From Phascolarctobacterium_A sp902463975 (GTDB taxonomy: Bacteria; Bacillota; Negativicutes; Acidaminococcales; Acidaminococcaceae): a stretch of 53,910 nt of DNA. The notes beneath the pieces were generated by a model that saw nothing but the letters and a program-made list of their open reading frames with translations, ran no database searches and had not been told where the DNA came from. Of this stretch, positions 47,801 through 53,910 are shown one piece after another (position 1 is the first letter of the stretch; every line of letters begins with the position of its first letter). The stretch is from positions 1 to 53,910 of the forward strand of contig NZ_CABQHJ010000018.1 in NCBI RefSeq assembly GCF_902463975.1. The letters are read 5' to 3'. A program made the position numbers and the translations under genes.

Positions 47801-48594
47801 CCGTAAACCTCGTCACGGGCAGCCATGTATTTGTCATAAGCCTCTTGTACAGGCTGGGTAAAGGTGCCGGGAACGATATCTACATCCTCAATCTGCGTCA
47901 TGAAGGTGGTATGACGGCAGTGGTCTGACCAGTAGGTATCCAGCACACGGATTTCAGTAATAGTCGGCTCGCGGTGCTCTTCATTGAAGTATTTCTGGCA
48001 CCACAGCAGGTCGTCCAGGCTCATAGCCAGGCCCATGGATTGGCGCAGTGCTTCCGCTTCTTCCTTGGACATGGTCAGGAAACCGGTAACGGATTTAACC
48101 TTTTCCGGCTCCTCGCAGGTGCTGATGAGGGTTTCGGGTTTAGCCTGCTCAGCCTCACGTGCTTCAATCGGGTTGATGCAGTAAGCCTTGATTTTTTCAA
48201 CTTCTTCCGCAGTCAGCTCGCCTTCCAGCACATATACCTTAGCGGCAGCAACCATCGGGCGCTCCTTCTGGGTAATCAGCTGGATACATTGTTCGGCAAA
48301 ATCCTCGCGCTGGTCGTATTGACCGGGCAGCAGCTCTACGGCGAAGGCAGCCTCGCCTGCAGCCAGCGGCAGCTCTTCTTCTACGACATTGTCGACAGGC
48401 GGCTCGGACAGCACAAGCTGTTTAGCCATAGCGAATTCCTCATCGCTCAAGCCCATCACGTCATAGCGGTTAACAATACGCATACCGGTAAGATTGCTCA
48501 TACCAAGGTTGTTGCGCAGGTCTGCCAGCAAGCCATGTGCTTCAACAGCAAAGGCATCCTTCTTTTCTACAAAAAGTCTTCTAATGTTACTCAT
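44818..48594 (-). CDS. purL: Phosphoribosylformylglycinamidine synthase, single-chain
   Basis: A 1258-residue enzyme for the fourth step of de novo purine synthesis (FGAR + ATP + glutamine to FGAM). An N-terminal domain precedes the two AIR-synthase-like ATP-binding halves: FKNETHNHPTEIEPFGGAATC near 310, split here as FKNETHNHPTEIEP and FGGAATC, and FGAGGVSVAIGEL near 520. The C-terminal class I glutaminase domain begins about residue 985 (FIPVFPGNNCEYD), with the nucleophile cysteine in LGICNGFQAL near 1125. It is therefore the fused type rather than the PurL/Q/S split type of Bacillus. ATG 48594 is used: GGAGG lies upstream, while TTG 48609 overlaps that site. No other pur gene is adjacent. 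Confidence 0.96.
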   Translation of the reverse strand: MSNIRRLFVEKKDAFAVEAHGLLADLRNNLGMSNLTGMRIVNRYDVMGLSDEEFAMAKQLVLSEPPVDNVVEEELPLAAGEAAFAVELLPGQYDQREDFAEQCIQLITQKERPMVAAAKVYVLEGELTAEEVEKIKAYCINPIEAREAEQAKPETLISTCEEPEKVKSVTGFLTMSKEEAEALRQSMGLAMSLDDLLWCQKYFNEEHREPTITEIRVLDTYWSDHCRHTTFMTQIEDVDIVPGTFTQPVQEAYDKYMAARDEVYGEDTERPVTLMDIAVIGMKKLRKEGKLADLDQSEEINACSIVVPIEIDGKTEEWLVMFKNETHNHPTEIEPFGGAATCLGGAIRDPLSGRSYVYQAMRVTGSADPRTPISETLPGKLPQRKITIGAAAGYSSYGNQIGLATGHVQEYYHDKFVAKRMEIGGVIGAAPRSAVRRERPAAGDIVVLLGGKTGRDGCGGATGSSKEHTVDSLMSCGAEVQKGNPPTERKIQRLFRNPAVTAMIKRCNDFGAGGVSVAIGELTDGLVIDLDKVPKKYEGLDGTELAISESQERMAVVIAAADRDAFIKYADEENLEATVVADVTEEPRLVMFWRGDKIVDLSRAFLDTNGVAQHTNIVVSEEKEDNVFEQVPVEVTSDADLEAAWLANLGRLNVCSEKGLSERFDSTIGRGTVMMPFGGKTQLTPSEGMVGRIPVLHGNTTAASVMACGYNPNVACWSPFHGAMYAVTESVVRAVALGADPAKLRLTLQEYFPKLHDANSWGQPFSALLGAFTTLDALDLPAIGGKDSMSGTFMDKTVPPTLVSFAVGVIDGNKAVSADFKAAGDKVIFLSCPRNSAEVLDFAALKENLTAVHKAMEAGKIAAAAAVKEGGVAALVTTMSLGNELGFEFIKPFHDTDSLFTLQPGGMVIELVAGVEPEELFEGLDYMLLGHTTAEAGITINDTKIDAAKAFAAYREPLLGIFPDGTPKAEEPADIAMPLYKSELTLTAPVNIAKPRVFIPVFPGNNCEYDSARAFEAAGAEANTFIVRNLTAAAIEESVEAMVKYINNSQIVMIPGGFSAGDEPDGSGKFIATMFRNPRIKEAISDLLENRDGLMLGICNGFQALIKLGLVPYGDIRDMTSDAPTLTFNNIGRHISQIVTTRVVSNKSPWFSLCEPGEEHAVAVSHGEGRFYAPESTIKELFANGQVATQYVNAQGVPTMNTPFNPNGSLYAIEGITSPDGRILGKMGHSERFAPGLFRNIAGDKDQKIFLSGVSYFK

Positions 48595-48649
48595 ATACAC
48601 GGCCTCCAATGTAATTTTTTCGAGGTGAATACTTGCTATTTATGTATCT

Positions 48650-48678
48650 ATTTTAACATACTTCGGCGTTTTATCCAA
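48650..48678 (-). promoter_or_regulatory. purL promoter
   Basis: On the minus strand TTGGAT (48678-48673), 17 bases, TAAAAT (48655-48650). The short leader of about 50 bases leaves no room for a purine riboswitch and none is seen. Confidence 0.72.
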
Positions 48679-48824
48679 TATGGATAGCGATAAATCTAGG
48701 CAAATTGGTGAACATTTTTCAGTTTTAGCTAAAAATAATTCGGAAAATCAGCCACAATGCAAGAATGGCCATCCTAAAAGATGACCATAATTTTATTGAA
48801 AAGGAACGTTTGTGACAACGTTTA

Positions 48825-49511
48825 TTATTTGGCAAACTCTTGGCTTACCCTGGCAATAGCTCTTACCGTAGCGCGGATATCGGGCTGAGCCAGTATGCCG
48901 CTGACTATGGCTGCGCCGTCAGCGCCTGCCGCACGCACCTCGCGGTAATTGTCCGCCGTTACGCCGCCGATGCCGACAACAGGCAGTCCCTTCTTCCAGC
49001 AGATAGCTGCCAGAAGATTCGGTCCGGAGTAAGGCAGTTCTTTCGCCTTGCAGATAGCTGCCAAGCCGTCCGTACCCAGCTTTTTGACGTCTGCCTTCGT
49101 AGCAGTGCCAAAGACAGCGCCGCAGCCAAGGTAATCCGCACCGCATAGCAGCGCCGCTCTAGCCTCCGCCGGATTGTGCGCCGAAACGCCGATGATGTAA
49201 TCCTCGCCCAAAATCTTGCGCGCCGCAGCGCAGGGAAGGTCGTCCTGTCCCAGGTGTACGCCTGCTGCGCCCACTGCCATGGCGATATCCAAACGGTCGT
49301 TGATAATCAGCGGCACGTTAAAGCTGTCGCACAGTGCCTTCAGCTGCAGCGCTTCGGCGTACATCTCCGCGCTGGATGCTGTCTTGGCGCGGTACTGCAC
49401 CAGCGTCACGCCGCCCTCGAGCGCCTCACGCACGCAGTCTATAAGCGCCCTTCCCTGCAGGCAGCCATCGTCCGTAACCAGATAAATACTGTAATCAGGC
49501 TGTGCTTTCAT
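48825..49511 (-). CDS. thiE: Thiamine-phosphate synthase
   Basis: A 228-residue TIM-barrel enzyme joining HMP-pyrophosphate and thiazole phosphate into thiamine monophosphate. Family segments: YLVTDD at the N-terminus, GGVTLVQYRAK, LIINDRLDIAMAVGAAGVHLGQDD, IIGVSAHN, DYLGCGAVFGTATK and GIGGVTADN. ATG 49511 is chosen because GGAGG lies upstream and it overlaps the thiM stop (TGATG, one shared base), which indicates coupled translation. A longer frame to 49553 exists but has no ribosome site. It is last in the panE-like/thiD/thiM/thiE operon. Confidence 0.96.
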   Translation of the reverse strand: MKAQPDYSIYLVTDDGCLQGRALIDCVREALEGGVTLVQYRAKTASSAEMYAEALQLKALCDSFNVPLIINDRLDIAMAVGAAGVHLGQDDLPCAAARKILGEDYIIGVSAHNPAEARAALLCGADYLGCGAVFGTATKADVKKLGTDGLAAICKAKELPYSGPNLLAAICWKKGLPVVGIGGVTADNYREVRAAGADGAAIVSGILAQPDIRATVRAIARVSQEFAK

Positions 49512-50338
49512 CAGGACACCTTTTCCTCCGGTTTCAGATTCACCAGATTCCACTTCGTAGTTACATGGTAAATTGCGTCAATCAGGCGCACCTTGAACAT
49601 GCCGGGGCCGTCCTTCTTCTCGAGAAAGTTGGCTGCCAGCTCGGCGCTCTGGCCCATGATTACTACGCCCAGTGCTGCAGCAACAAGCATATCCTTGGTG
49701 ATAGCGGCGCAGCAGGCAACTAAGGTAGTAGTCATGCAGCCGCTGCCGGTGATGTCCTGCAGCAGCGGGTGACCGTTGTTCAGCACAACAGCCTGCTTGC
49801 CGTTGCTGATGTTGTCAATCGGGCCGGTAACAGCAAATACGCAGCCGAATTTGGCAGCAGCGTCCTTAGCGGTGCGCAGTGCTTCGCCTTCTTCGGTTCC
49901 CTGCTCCATGTTGTCCACACCACGGCCTCCGGTTGCACCCAACAGCAGCGCCTGGCATTCGCTGTGGTTGCCACGCACGATGTCAATATAGCCTGCGTTC
50001 AGCAGCTTCAGCGCGAAGTTCAGACGTACGGTAGAAGCCATTACGCCAACGGGGTCCAGCACTACGGGGATGCCCTTGGCTTTGGCCGCCTGCGCCGCAC
50101 GCTCCATAGCAATCTGCTTATTGAAGCTCAGCGTACCAAGATTCAGCACCAGTGCGTCGGCACCGGCGGTAATTTGTACAACCTCCTCCGGCTCGTCAGC
50201 CATCACCGGAGAAGCGCCCGCTGCCAACGCAGCATCTGCACAGCTTTCTGCCGTAACATAATTTGTAATTTCGTGGATGACAGGTCTTGCCTTACGCAGC
50301 TTGTCAACCAGCTCGCCAAAAGTATTTTTTAAATCCAT
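49511..50338 (-). CDS. thiM: Hydroxyethylthiazole kinase
   Basis: A 275-residue ribokinase-like enzyme phosphorylating salvaged 4-methyl-5-(2-hydroxyethyl)thiazole. Segments: VIHEITNYVTAESCADAALA with SPVMADEPEE, LNLGTL, VVLDPVGVMAS, GNHSE, VFAVTGPIDNIS and the phosphate loop ITGSGCMTT. Start ATG 50338 overlaps the thiD stop by one base (TAATG). A salvage enzyme, consistent with no thiC or thiG in the operon. Confidence 0.96.
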   Translation of the reverse strand: MDLKNTFGELVDKLRKARPVIHEITNYVTAESCADAALAAGASPVMADEPEEVVQITAGADALVLNLGTLSFNKQIAMERAAQAAKAKGIPVVLDPVGVMASTVRLNFALKLLNAGYIDIVRGNHSECQALLLGATGGRGVDNMEQGTEEGEALRTAKDAAAKFGCVFAVTGPIDNISNGKQAVVLNNGHPLLQDITGSGCMTTTLVACCAAITKDMLVAAALGVVIMGQSAELAANFLEKKDGPGMFKVRLIDAIYHVTTKWNLVNLKPEEKVS

Positions 50339-51141
50339 TAGTCTAAGATACCAGCCTTTCTGTATAAATCAACAAAATGATGCGTCGGTCCGCAACCGCT
50401 GCCTAGTTCGATGCCATGCTCGATGGCTTCGGTAACGTAGGCCTTGGAGGCACGTACCGCATCCATCAGCTCCAGCCCCTTGGCCAGATTTGCCGCCAGA
50501 CTGCTCGACAGTGTGCAGCCTGTGCCGTGGGTATTCTTCGTAGCAATGCGCTTGCCTGGGAACCATGTTTCCGCGCTGCCGTCAAAGAGTAAATCATCCG
50601 CCGTATCGCTTAAATGACCGCCCTTTACGAGCACAGCCTTCGCACCCAGAGCAATAATTTTTTCCGCTACTGCGCGCATCTGCGCCTTTTCCGTAACCTG
50701 CATGCCGGTAATCGCCTCTGCTTCCGGCAGGTTGGGCGTAACCAATGTTGCCAGCGGCAGCAGCTCCTTAATCAGCGTTTCGCAGGCCTCCGGTGCCAGC
50801 AGCGGATAACCGCTTTTGGAAATCATCACCGGATCCACCACGATAATGCGCGGCTGATAACGGCGCAGGCAGGCGGCAATCGTACGGATAATCTCCGGCT
50901 GCGACACCATGCCTATTTTCACTGCGTCAACACGGATATCGTCAAAAACGGCAGCAATCTGTGCTTCGACGATATCACAGTCAATATTCTGTACTGCGGT
51001 AACACCACAGGTGTTTTGTGCCGTAACGGCGGTAATGACGCTCATACCGAAGGTGCCATGAGCGGCAAAGGTTTTTAAATCGGCCTGGATTCCTGCGCCG
51101 CCGCTGGAATCACTGCCGGCAATCGTCAGCAAATTCTTCAT
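50338..51141 (-). CDS. thiD: HMP / HMP-phosphate kinase
   Basis: A 267-residue kinase that makes HMP-pyrophosphate for ThiE. Features: LTIAGSDSSGGAGIQADLKTF, split here as LTIAGSDSSGGAG and IQADLKTF; TAVTAQNTCGV; VKIGMVSQPEI; VVDPVMISKSG; TPNLPEAEAITG; VLVKGGH; and the anion hole NTHGTGCTLSS. ATG 51141 has AAAGGAGG upstream. The gene begins 27 bases after the panE-like gene ends and overlaps thiM. Confidence 0.96.
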   Translation of the reverse strand: MKNLLTIAGSDSSGGAGIQADLKTFAAHGTFGMSVITAVTAQNTCGVTAVQNIDCDIVEAQIAAVFDDIRVDAVKIGMVSQPEIIRTIAACLRRYQPRIIVVDPVMISKSGYPLLAPEACETLIKELLPLATLVTPNLPEAEAITGMQVTEKAQMRAVAEKIIALGAKAVLVKGGHLSDTADDLLFDGSAETWFPGKRIATKNTHGTGCTLSSSLAANLAKGLELMDAVRASKAYVTEAIEHGIELGSGCGPTHHFVDLYRKAGILD

Positions 51142-51168
51142 CTGCTTTCTGCCTCCTTTAATGCGCAC

Positions 51169-52128
51169 TCAACGCGCGCAGGTATTTTCTTTGTTCTGTC
51201 CGGAATAATCGAACAGGCCGTCGTTCTTTTCCTCCAACGCTTTGATAATATGATAGGTATATTCGTTGTAGGGAGTGGGAATCCCCAGCTCCTTGCCCAT
51301 CGCCATCAGAGCACCGGAGAACATATCAATCTCGGTGTGTCTGCCTGCGTCCAGATCCTGCAGCGTGGAATAGCGTACAGATGGCGGAACGGCACTGCCA
51401 CGGCCGGAGCTTGCGGGACATTTGCTCATATCAATACCCTTAGCGGCGGCGATAGCCTCCAGCTCACGGCGCAGACCTTCCTTAATAGCACGCATATGCT
51501 CGCTGTCCTGATAGCAGCCAAGACCTGCGCCAATCACAGCCTGCGGCAGATTATTGCAGACGTTCAGGCGGAACTTGCACCAGATTTCTTCATTAATGTA
51601 ATCCGTATGGCGGATATGGATATCGGCACTGTGCATAAGCGCTTCAATCGCCAGCACACGCTCACTCTCAAACGGTGCCTGCGCTTCGCCGAAAACAATA
51701 CCGATAGTCTTTTCCGGGTTGAAACGCACGCCGTTGCCCTCGTGACGCGACGCAATCTTAATCAATGCAGGCAGAATCTGCTTGCTGTCGACAGCACCGG
51801 CAATAATATTCTCGCTGTCCACGCCGTTCATCAGGCTCATGACAGTAGTATTGGGGCCTACTGCCTCGCGGATGCTTGCCAACGCGCCGGTCAGAGCGCC
51901 GTATTTTAAAGCGACAATCAAAAGATCTACGCCATTGGCCTCCTGCGGGCTCAACACCTGCGGATGATAGGTAACGTTGTTGATGGTGCAGCCCTCGTCA
52001 CGCAAACGCGTAGCACGGCTGCCTTCGGCGATAATGCCGAATCTGATATCGGGGAGCTTGCTCAGTCCCCAGATTATATAAGAGCCAACGGCTCCTGCTC
52101 CCAAAAGTGCGACAGATTTTATCTCCAT
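51169..52128 (-). CDS. 2-dehydropantoate 2-reductase family protein (PanE/ApbA)
   Basis: A 319-residue NADPH-dependent reductase of the ketopantoate reductase family. The Rossmann motif GAGAVGSY is at residues 10-17 (ALLGAGAVGSYI). LLIVALKYG, the LMNGVDSE loop, the catalytic-lysine segment EEIWCKFRLNVCNN near 175-190 and the C-terminal GRHTEIDMFSG all match. Normal activity is ketopantoate to pantoate in coenzyme A synthesis. It heads an operon with thiD-thiM-thiE rather than panB/panC, so its substrate may differ, and subfamily members with other 2-oxo acid substrates are known. ATG 52128 follows AAGGAG. True PanE function is not proven by sequence. Confidence 0.88.
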   Translation of the reverse strand: MEIKSVALLGAGAVGSYIIWGLSKLPDIRFGIIAEGSRATRLRDEGCTINNVTYHPQVLSPQEANGVDLLIVALKYGALTGALASIREAVGPNTTVMSLMNGVDSENIIAGAVDSKQILPALIKIASRHEGNGVRFNPEKTIGIVFGEAQAPFESERVLAIEALMHSADIHIRHTDYINEEIWCKFRLNVCNNLPQAVIGAGLGCYQDSEHMRAIKEGLRRELEAIAAAKGIDMSKCPASSGRGSAVPPSVRYSTLQDLDAGRHTEIDMFSGALMAMGKELGIPTPYNEYTYHIIKALEEKNDGLFDYSGQNKENTCAR

Positions 52129-52239
52129 GCTTATCACTCCTTATTGCTGGCAAATAAGCGCTGCAGGCCGGAACGGAATTTATTCCGCGCAGGCTGTAAC
52201 GCTCATTGCAGTAAAGCTAATCATACACTATATATTATA
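52129..52239 (-). promoter_or_regulatory. Leader and -10 box of the panE-like/thi operon
   Basis: TATAAT on the minus strand at 52239-52234 gives a leader of roughly 100 bases; the -35 box falls in a poor T-rich tract. A tight hairpin CGGAAT/ATTCCG (52174-52187) lies inside. No TPP-riboswitch landmarks (CUGAGA or the ACCUGAUC-like sequence) are visible on this strand. Confidence 0.5.
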
Positions 52240-52255
52240 GCATATCAGGGCGCAT

Positions 52256-52293
52256 AAAAAAACAGCAGCGAAGTGCAAGGCACAAGCTGCTGT
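52256..52293 (-). terminator. Terminator of the second DUF4143 ATPase gene
   Basis: ACAGCAGC and GCTGCTGT (52293-52286 with 52269-52262) pair on the minus strand, followed by seven T (52262-52256). Confidence 0.85.
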
Positions 52294-52368
52294 GAAGAAC
52301 TGGTAAAATTTATAATATTATGGAAGAAGTTATTATGCGGTCAGCTTGGAGGCAAGCTTGTATATCTC

Positions 52369-53580
52369 TCATTCAAGCAACCATTTTATCAGGTTTTTCT
52401 TTTGTATTCCATCATAATTAGCTTCGCCAAAAAGCTCGTCAAGTGTCAAAAGATATTTTGGATAATTATCCTGTACGCTTTGTAGCGGTGCCAACTCTCT
52501 TGCTAATGTATCAGGGTTTAACGTAGTGGCGGATATCTGGTAATATTCTGTCTGGTTGTTTTTAATGGCTACAAAGTCAACCTCACCTTTATCAATATCC
52601 CCCACGTATACATCATAACCGCGTCGCATCAGCTCCAGATAGGCAAGATTTTCTATGATATGACCTATATCGCTTTCTTTATTACGTATCAGGATATTGC
52701 GCATACCAATATCAACAATATAATATTTAGGCATATTGGTAAGCAATTGCTTTCCTTTGATGTTAAAGCGCGGAGCTTTATATAAAAACAAAGCATCTAC
52801 CAATCCCTGCAAATACTTCTCAACAGTCTTGTTGTCTATACTCTTGCCACCGGATTTTAAGGTATTCGCAATTTTGTTTATAGAAACAACATTACCGATA
52901 TTATCAGCGATAAATTTTGTTACCTTATCTAATGCGTTCACATCAGTAATCTTCAGACGTTTTACTATATCATTGAGAATAATTGTATTATATACATCAC
53001 GCAGATAATTATAAGCATCACCGTCAAAGCTATTGTAACGTGCTACAAAAGGGAATGAACCATAATTCAGGTATAAATTAAACTTTTCCTGTATGCTTAC
53101 ATCAGCATTTTCCGGACTAAAAGCAGATACAAATTCTTTAAATGACAGCGGCAGCATCTTTAGTTCAACGTATCTGCCGGAAAGAACGGTTGCCAGCTCT
53201 CCGGACATAAGGTAGGCGTTGGAACCGGTAAGATATATATCGCAATTATCCTTAATGAACAGGCTGTCGACAGCTTTTTGATATTCCGTGCAATGCTGTA
53301 CCTCATCTAAAAAAATATAGTTTTTGCAGTCCTGCTGCAGGCGGTCATTTATATATTGATACAAAGTATGATAATCTTGTAAGGCTTCAAATTCCATTGC
53401 TTCAAAGTTGATGCTGATAATTTGTTTTTCATCTACCCCCTGCTTAAGCAGGTTCTGTTTAAAAAGTGTGAGCAGGGTTGATTTTCCGCAACGGCGTACA
53501 CCGGATACTACTTTTATGATTTGTTTATCCTGCCAGCGACATAACCAGTCAAGATATTCTTTTCTTGGAATAAGCTGCAT
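52369..53580 (-). CDS. AAA ATPase with DUF4143 domain (second copy)
   Basis: A 403-residue AAA_14/DUF4143 protein with Walker A GVRRCGKST near 27-35 and Walker B YIFLDEVQ near 90, followed by TGSNAYLMSGELATVLSGRY, split here as TGSNAYLMS and ATVLSGRY, the sensor/arginine region. The DUF4143 part (about 190-400) ends with GDIDKGEVDFVAIKNN, the E..D..K nuclease-like pattern. ATG 53580 follows GAGGTGAT by four bases; GTG 53589 overlaps that site. It differs in sequence from the 40760 gene, so the two are not a recent duplication. The function is unknown. Confidence 0.88.
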   Translation of the reverse strand: MQLIPRKEYLDWLCRWQDKQIIKVVSGVRRCGKSTLLTLFKQNLLKQGVDEKQIISINFEAMEFEALQDYHTLYQYINDRLQQDCKNYIFLDEVQHCTEYQKAVDSLFIKDNCDIYLTGSNAYLMSGELATVLSGRYVELKMLPLSFKEFVSAFSPENADVSIQEKFNLYLNYGSFPFVARYNSFDGDAYNYLRDVYNTIILNDIVKRLKITDVNALDKVTKFIADNIGNVVSINKIANTLKSGGKSIDNKTVEKYLQGLVDALFLYKAPRFNIKGKQLLTNMPKYYIVDIGMRNILIRNKESDIGHIIENLAYLELMRRGYDVYVGDIDKGEVDFVAIKNNQTEYYQISATTLNPDTLARELAPLQSVQDNYPKYLLTLDELFGEANYDGIQKKNLIKWLLE

Positions 53581-53600
53581 AGTTATCACCTCTTACTTAT

Positions 53601-53629
53601 ATTGTAAAGCAAACCTGTTATAAACGCAA
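53601..53629 (-). promoter_or_regulatory. Promoter of the second DUF4143 ATPase gene
   Basis: On the minus strand TTGCGT (53629-53624), 17 bases, TACAAT (53606-53601). The operator-like array begins two bases upstream of the -35 box. Confidence 0.7.
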
Positions 53630-53630
53630 G

Positions 53631-53733
53631 AAAACTTGGAACGCATTCCAAGTTTTTTCTATTTTCCCTAAAAGTTTGGAATGGAATCCAAATTTTAGCA
53701 TTTTTATATAAAATTAGGATTTTATTCCTGATT
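53631..53733. promoter_or_regulatory. Array of three inverted repeats, 40-bp spacing
   Basis: Site 1 is a perfect 11-bp inverted repeat with core CTTGGAA-CGCA-TTCCAAG (53631-53656). Site 2 is TTTGGA-ATGGAA-TCCAAA (53675-53692). Site 3 is AATTAGGA-N6-TCCTGATT (53712-53733). All share GGA-N6-TCC with A/T flanks, and their centres are 40 and 39 bases apart, about four helical turns. They look like cooperative operator sites for one dimeric regulator. Confidence 0.65.
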
Positions 53734-53770
53734 TTGAACATAGAAAAAACGGTATACCTTCGCATGCCGG

Positions 53771-53801
53771 AAAATAAAAAGCACCCACGTTAGTGAGTGC
53801 T
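53771..53801 (-). terminator. Terminator of the gene at the right edge
   Basis: GCACTCAC and GTGGGTGC pair on the minus strand (one G-U) around a TAAC loop, followed by a T-rich tract (53780-53771). Confidence 0.85.
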
Positions 53802-53814
53802 CGGTTTTAGTGTT

Positions 53815-53910
53815 TTACTCCTCATAGTCCTCGTCTTCTTCGTAAGCAGCCTGCTCTCTGCAATCTACGTAAATAGTATCTTTGTTAGCGTTCACCAAAT
53901 CCATTATTTT
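53815..53910 (-). CDS. 3' end of a small acidic protein gene (partial)
   Basis: The last 31 codons are in the window and run off its right edge; they end DCREQAAYEEDEDYEE and stop at 53815-53817. An in-frame methionine codon near the edge (MDLVNANKDTIY) might be internal or the start. The strongly acidic C-terminus suggests a small soluble protein. The family is not recognised. A terminator follows immediately. Confidence 0.5.
   Translation of the reverse strand, partial: KIMDLVNANKDTIYVDCREQAAYEEDEDYEE

Noticed and set aside
44797..47928. 1043-codon frame antisense to purL
   Set aside because: purL is complete and well conserved on the minus strand; the antisense product has no known features.
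52129..52370. TPP riboswitch before the thi operon
   Set aside because: The conserved CUGAGA and pyrophosphate-helix sequences are not present on the transcribed strand.
40760..53580. The two DUF4143 ATPase genes as a recent duplication or transposon ends
   Set aside because: Their sequences differ throughout (GARQVGKT versus GVRRCGKST and different C-termini), and their flanks share no repeat.

Overview
The window looks like a chromosomal segment of a diderm Firmicute (class Negativicutes; a Phascolarctobacterium/Acidaminococcaceae-like gut anaerobe is my best guess, by inference only). Two things point there. An outer-membrane two-partner secretion (TPS) system needs an outer membrane. The rest of the gene set is Firmicute-like: a dprA-topA-trmFO operon, LexA with a TTGACG/TATAAT promoter, and strong AGGAGG ribosome sites. 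HydF indicates [FeFe]-hydrogenase and anaerobic life.

Layout. Positions 1-19.9 kb hold one TPS locus: a 17.4-kb gene for a 5808-residue secreted adhesin, a translationally coupled small YbjN-like protein, and the TpsB outer-membrane transporter, closed by a strong terminator. Positions 20.0-24.3 kb hold a PduL-type phosphotransacylase, a secreted protein of unknown function, lexA, and an SseB-macro-domain fusion. Positions 24.3-30.4 kb hold an M16C metallopeptidase, an Arc-like ribbon-helix-helix regulator, a bile acid:sodium symporter family transporter, an XRE regulator and a WYL regulator. Positions 30.5-36.7 kb hold dprA-topA-trmFO and an MGDG-synthase-type glycosyltransferase, all on the minus strand. 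Positions 36.8-39.8 kb hold a nicotinate phosphoribosyltransferase-like gene, hydF and a DUF1294 membrane protein.

Positions 39.8-44.8 kb are the accessory part. They contain an HTH gene that has apparently lost its start, a DUF4143 ATPase, an ADP-ribosylglycohydrolase, an unknown membrane protein and two gene scraps, one HicA-like. Four copies of a palindromic intergenic repeat built on ACCGTACA/TGTACGGT punctuate it. Positions 44.8-52.1 kb return to metabolism: single-chain purL, then a panE-like gene followed by thiD-thiM-thiE (thiamine salvage) with overlapping stop/start codons. Positions 52.3-53.6 kb hold a second DUF4143 ATPase preceded by three evenly spaced inverted repeats, and the window ends in the 3' end of a small acidic gene.

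Most notable: the adhesin/YbjN/TpsB operon with a perfect internal 246-bp tandem duplication; a 17-bp element shared at the start sites of the adhesin and lexA promoters; the ACCGTACA repeat family, two long copies of which bracket an accessory module; and the triple operator array near the right end. No tRNA, rRNA, CRISPR array, insertion sequence or prophage was seen.
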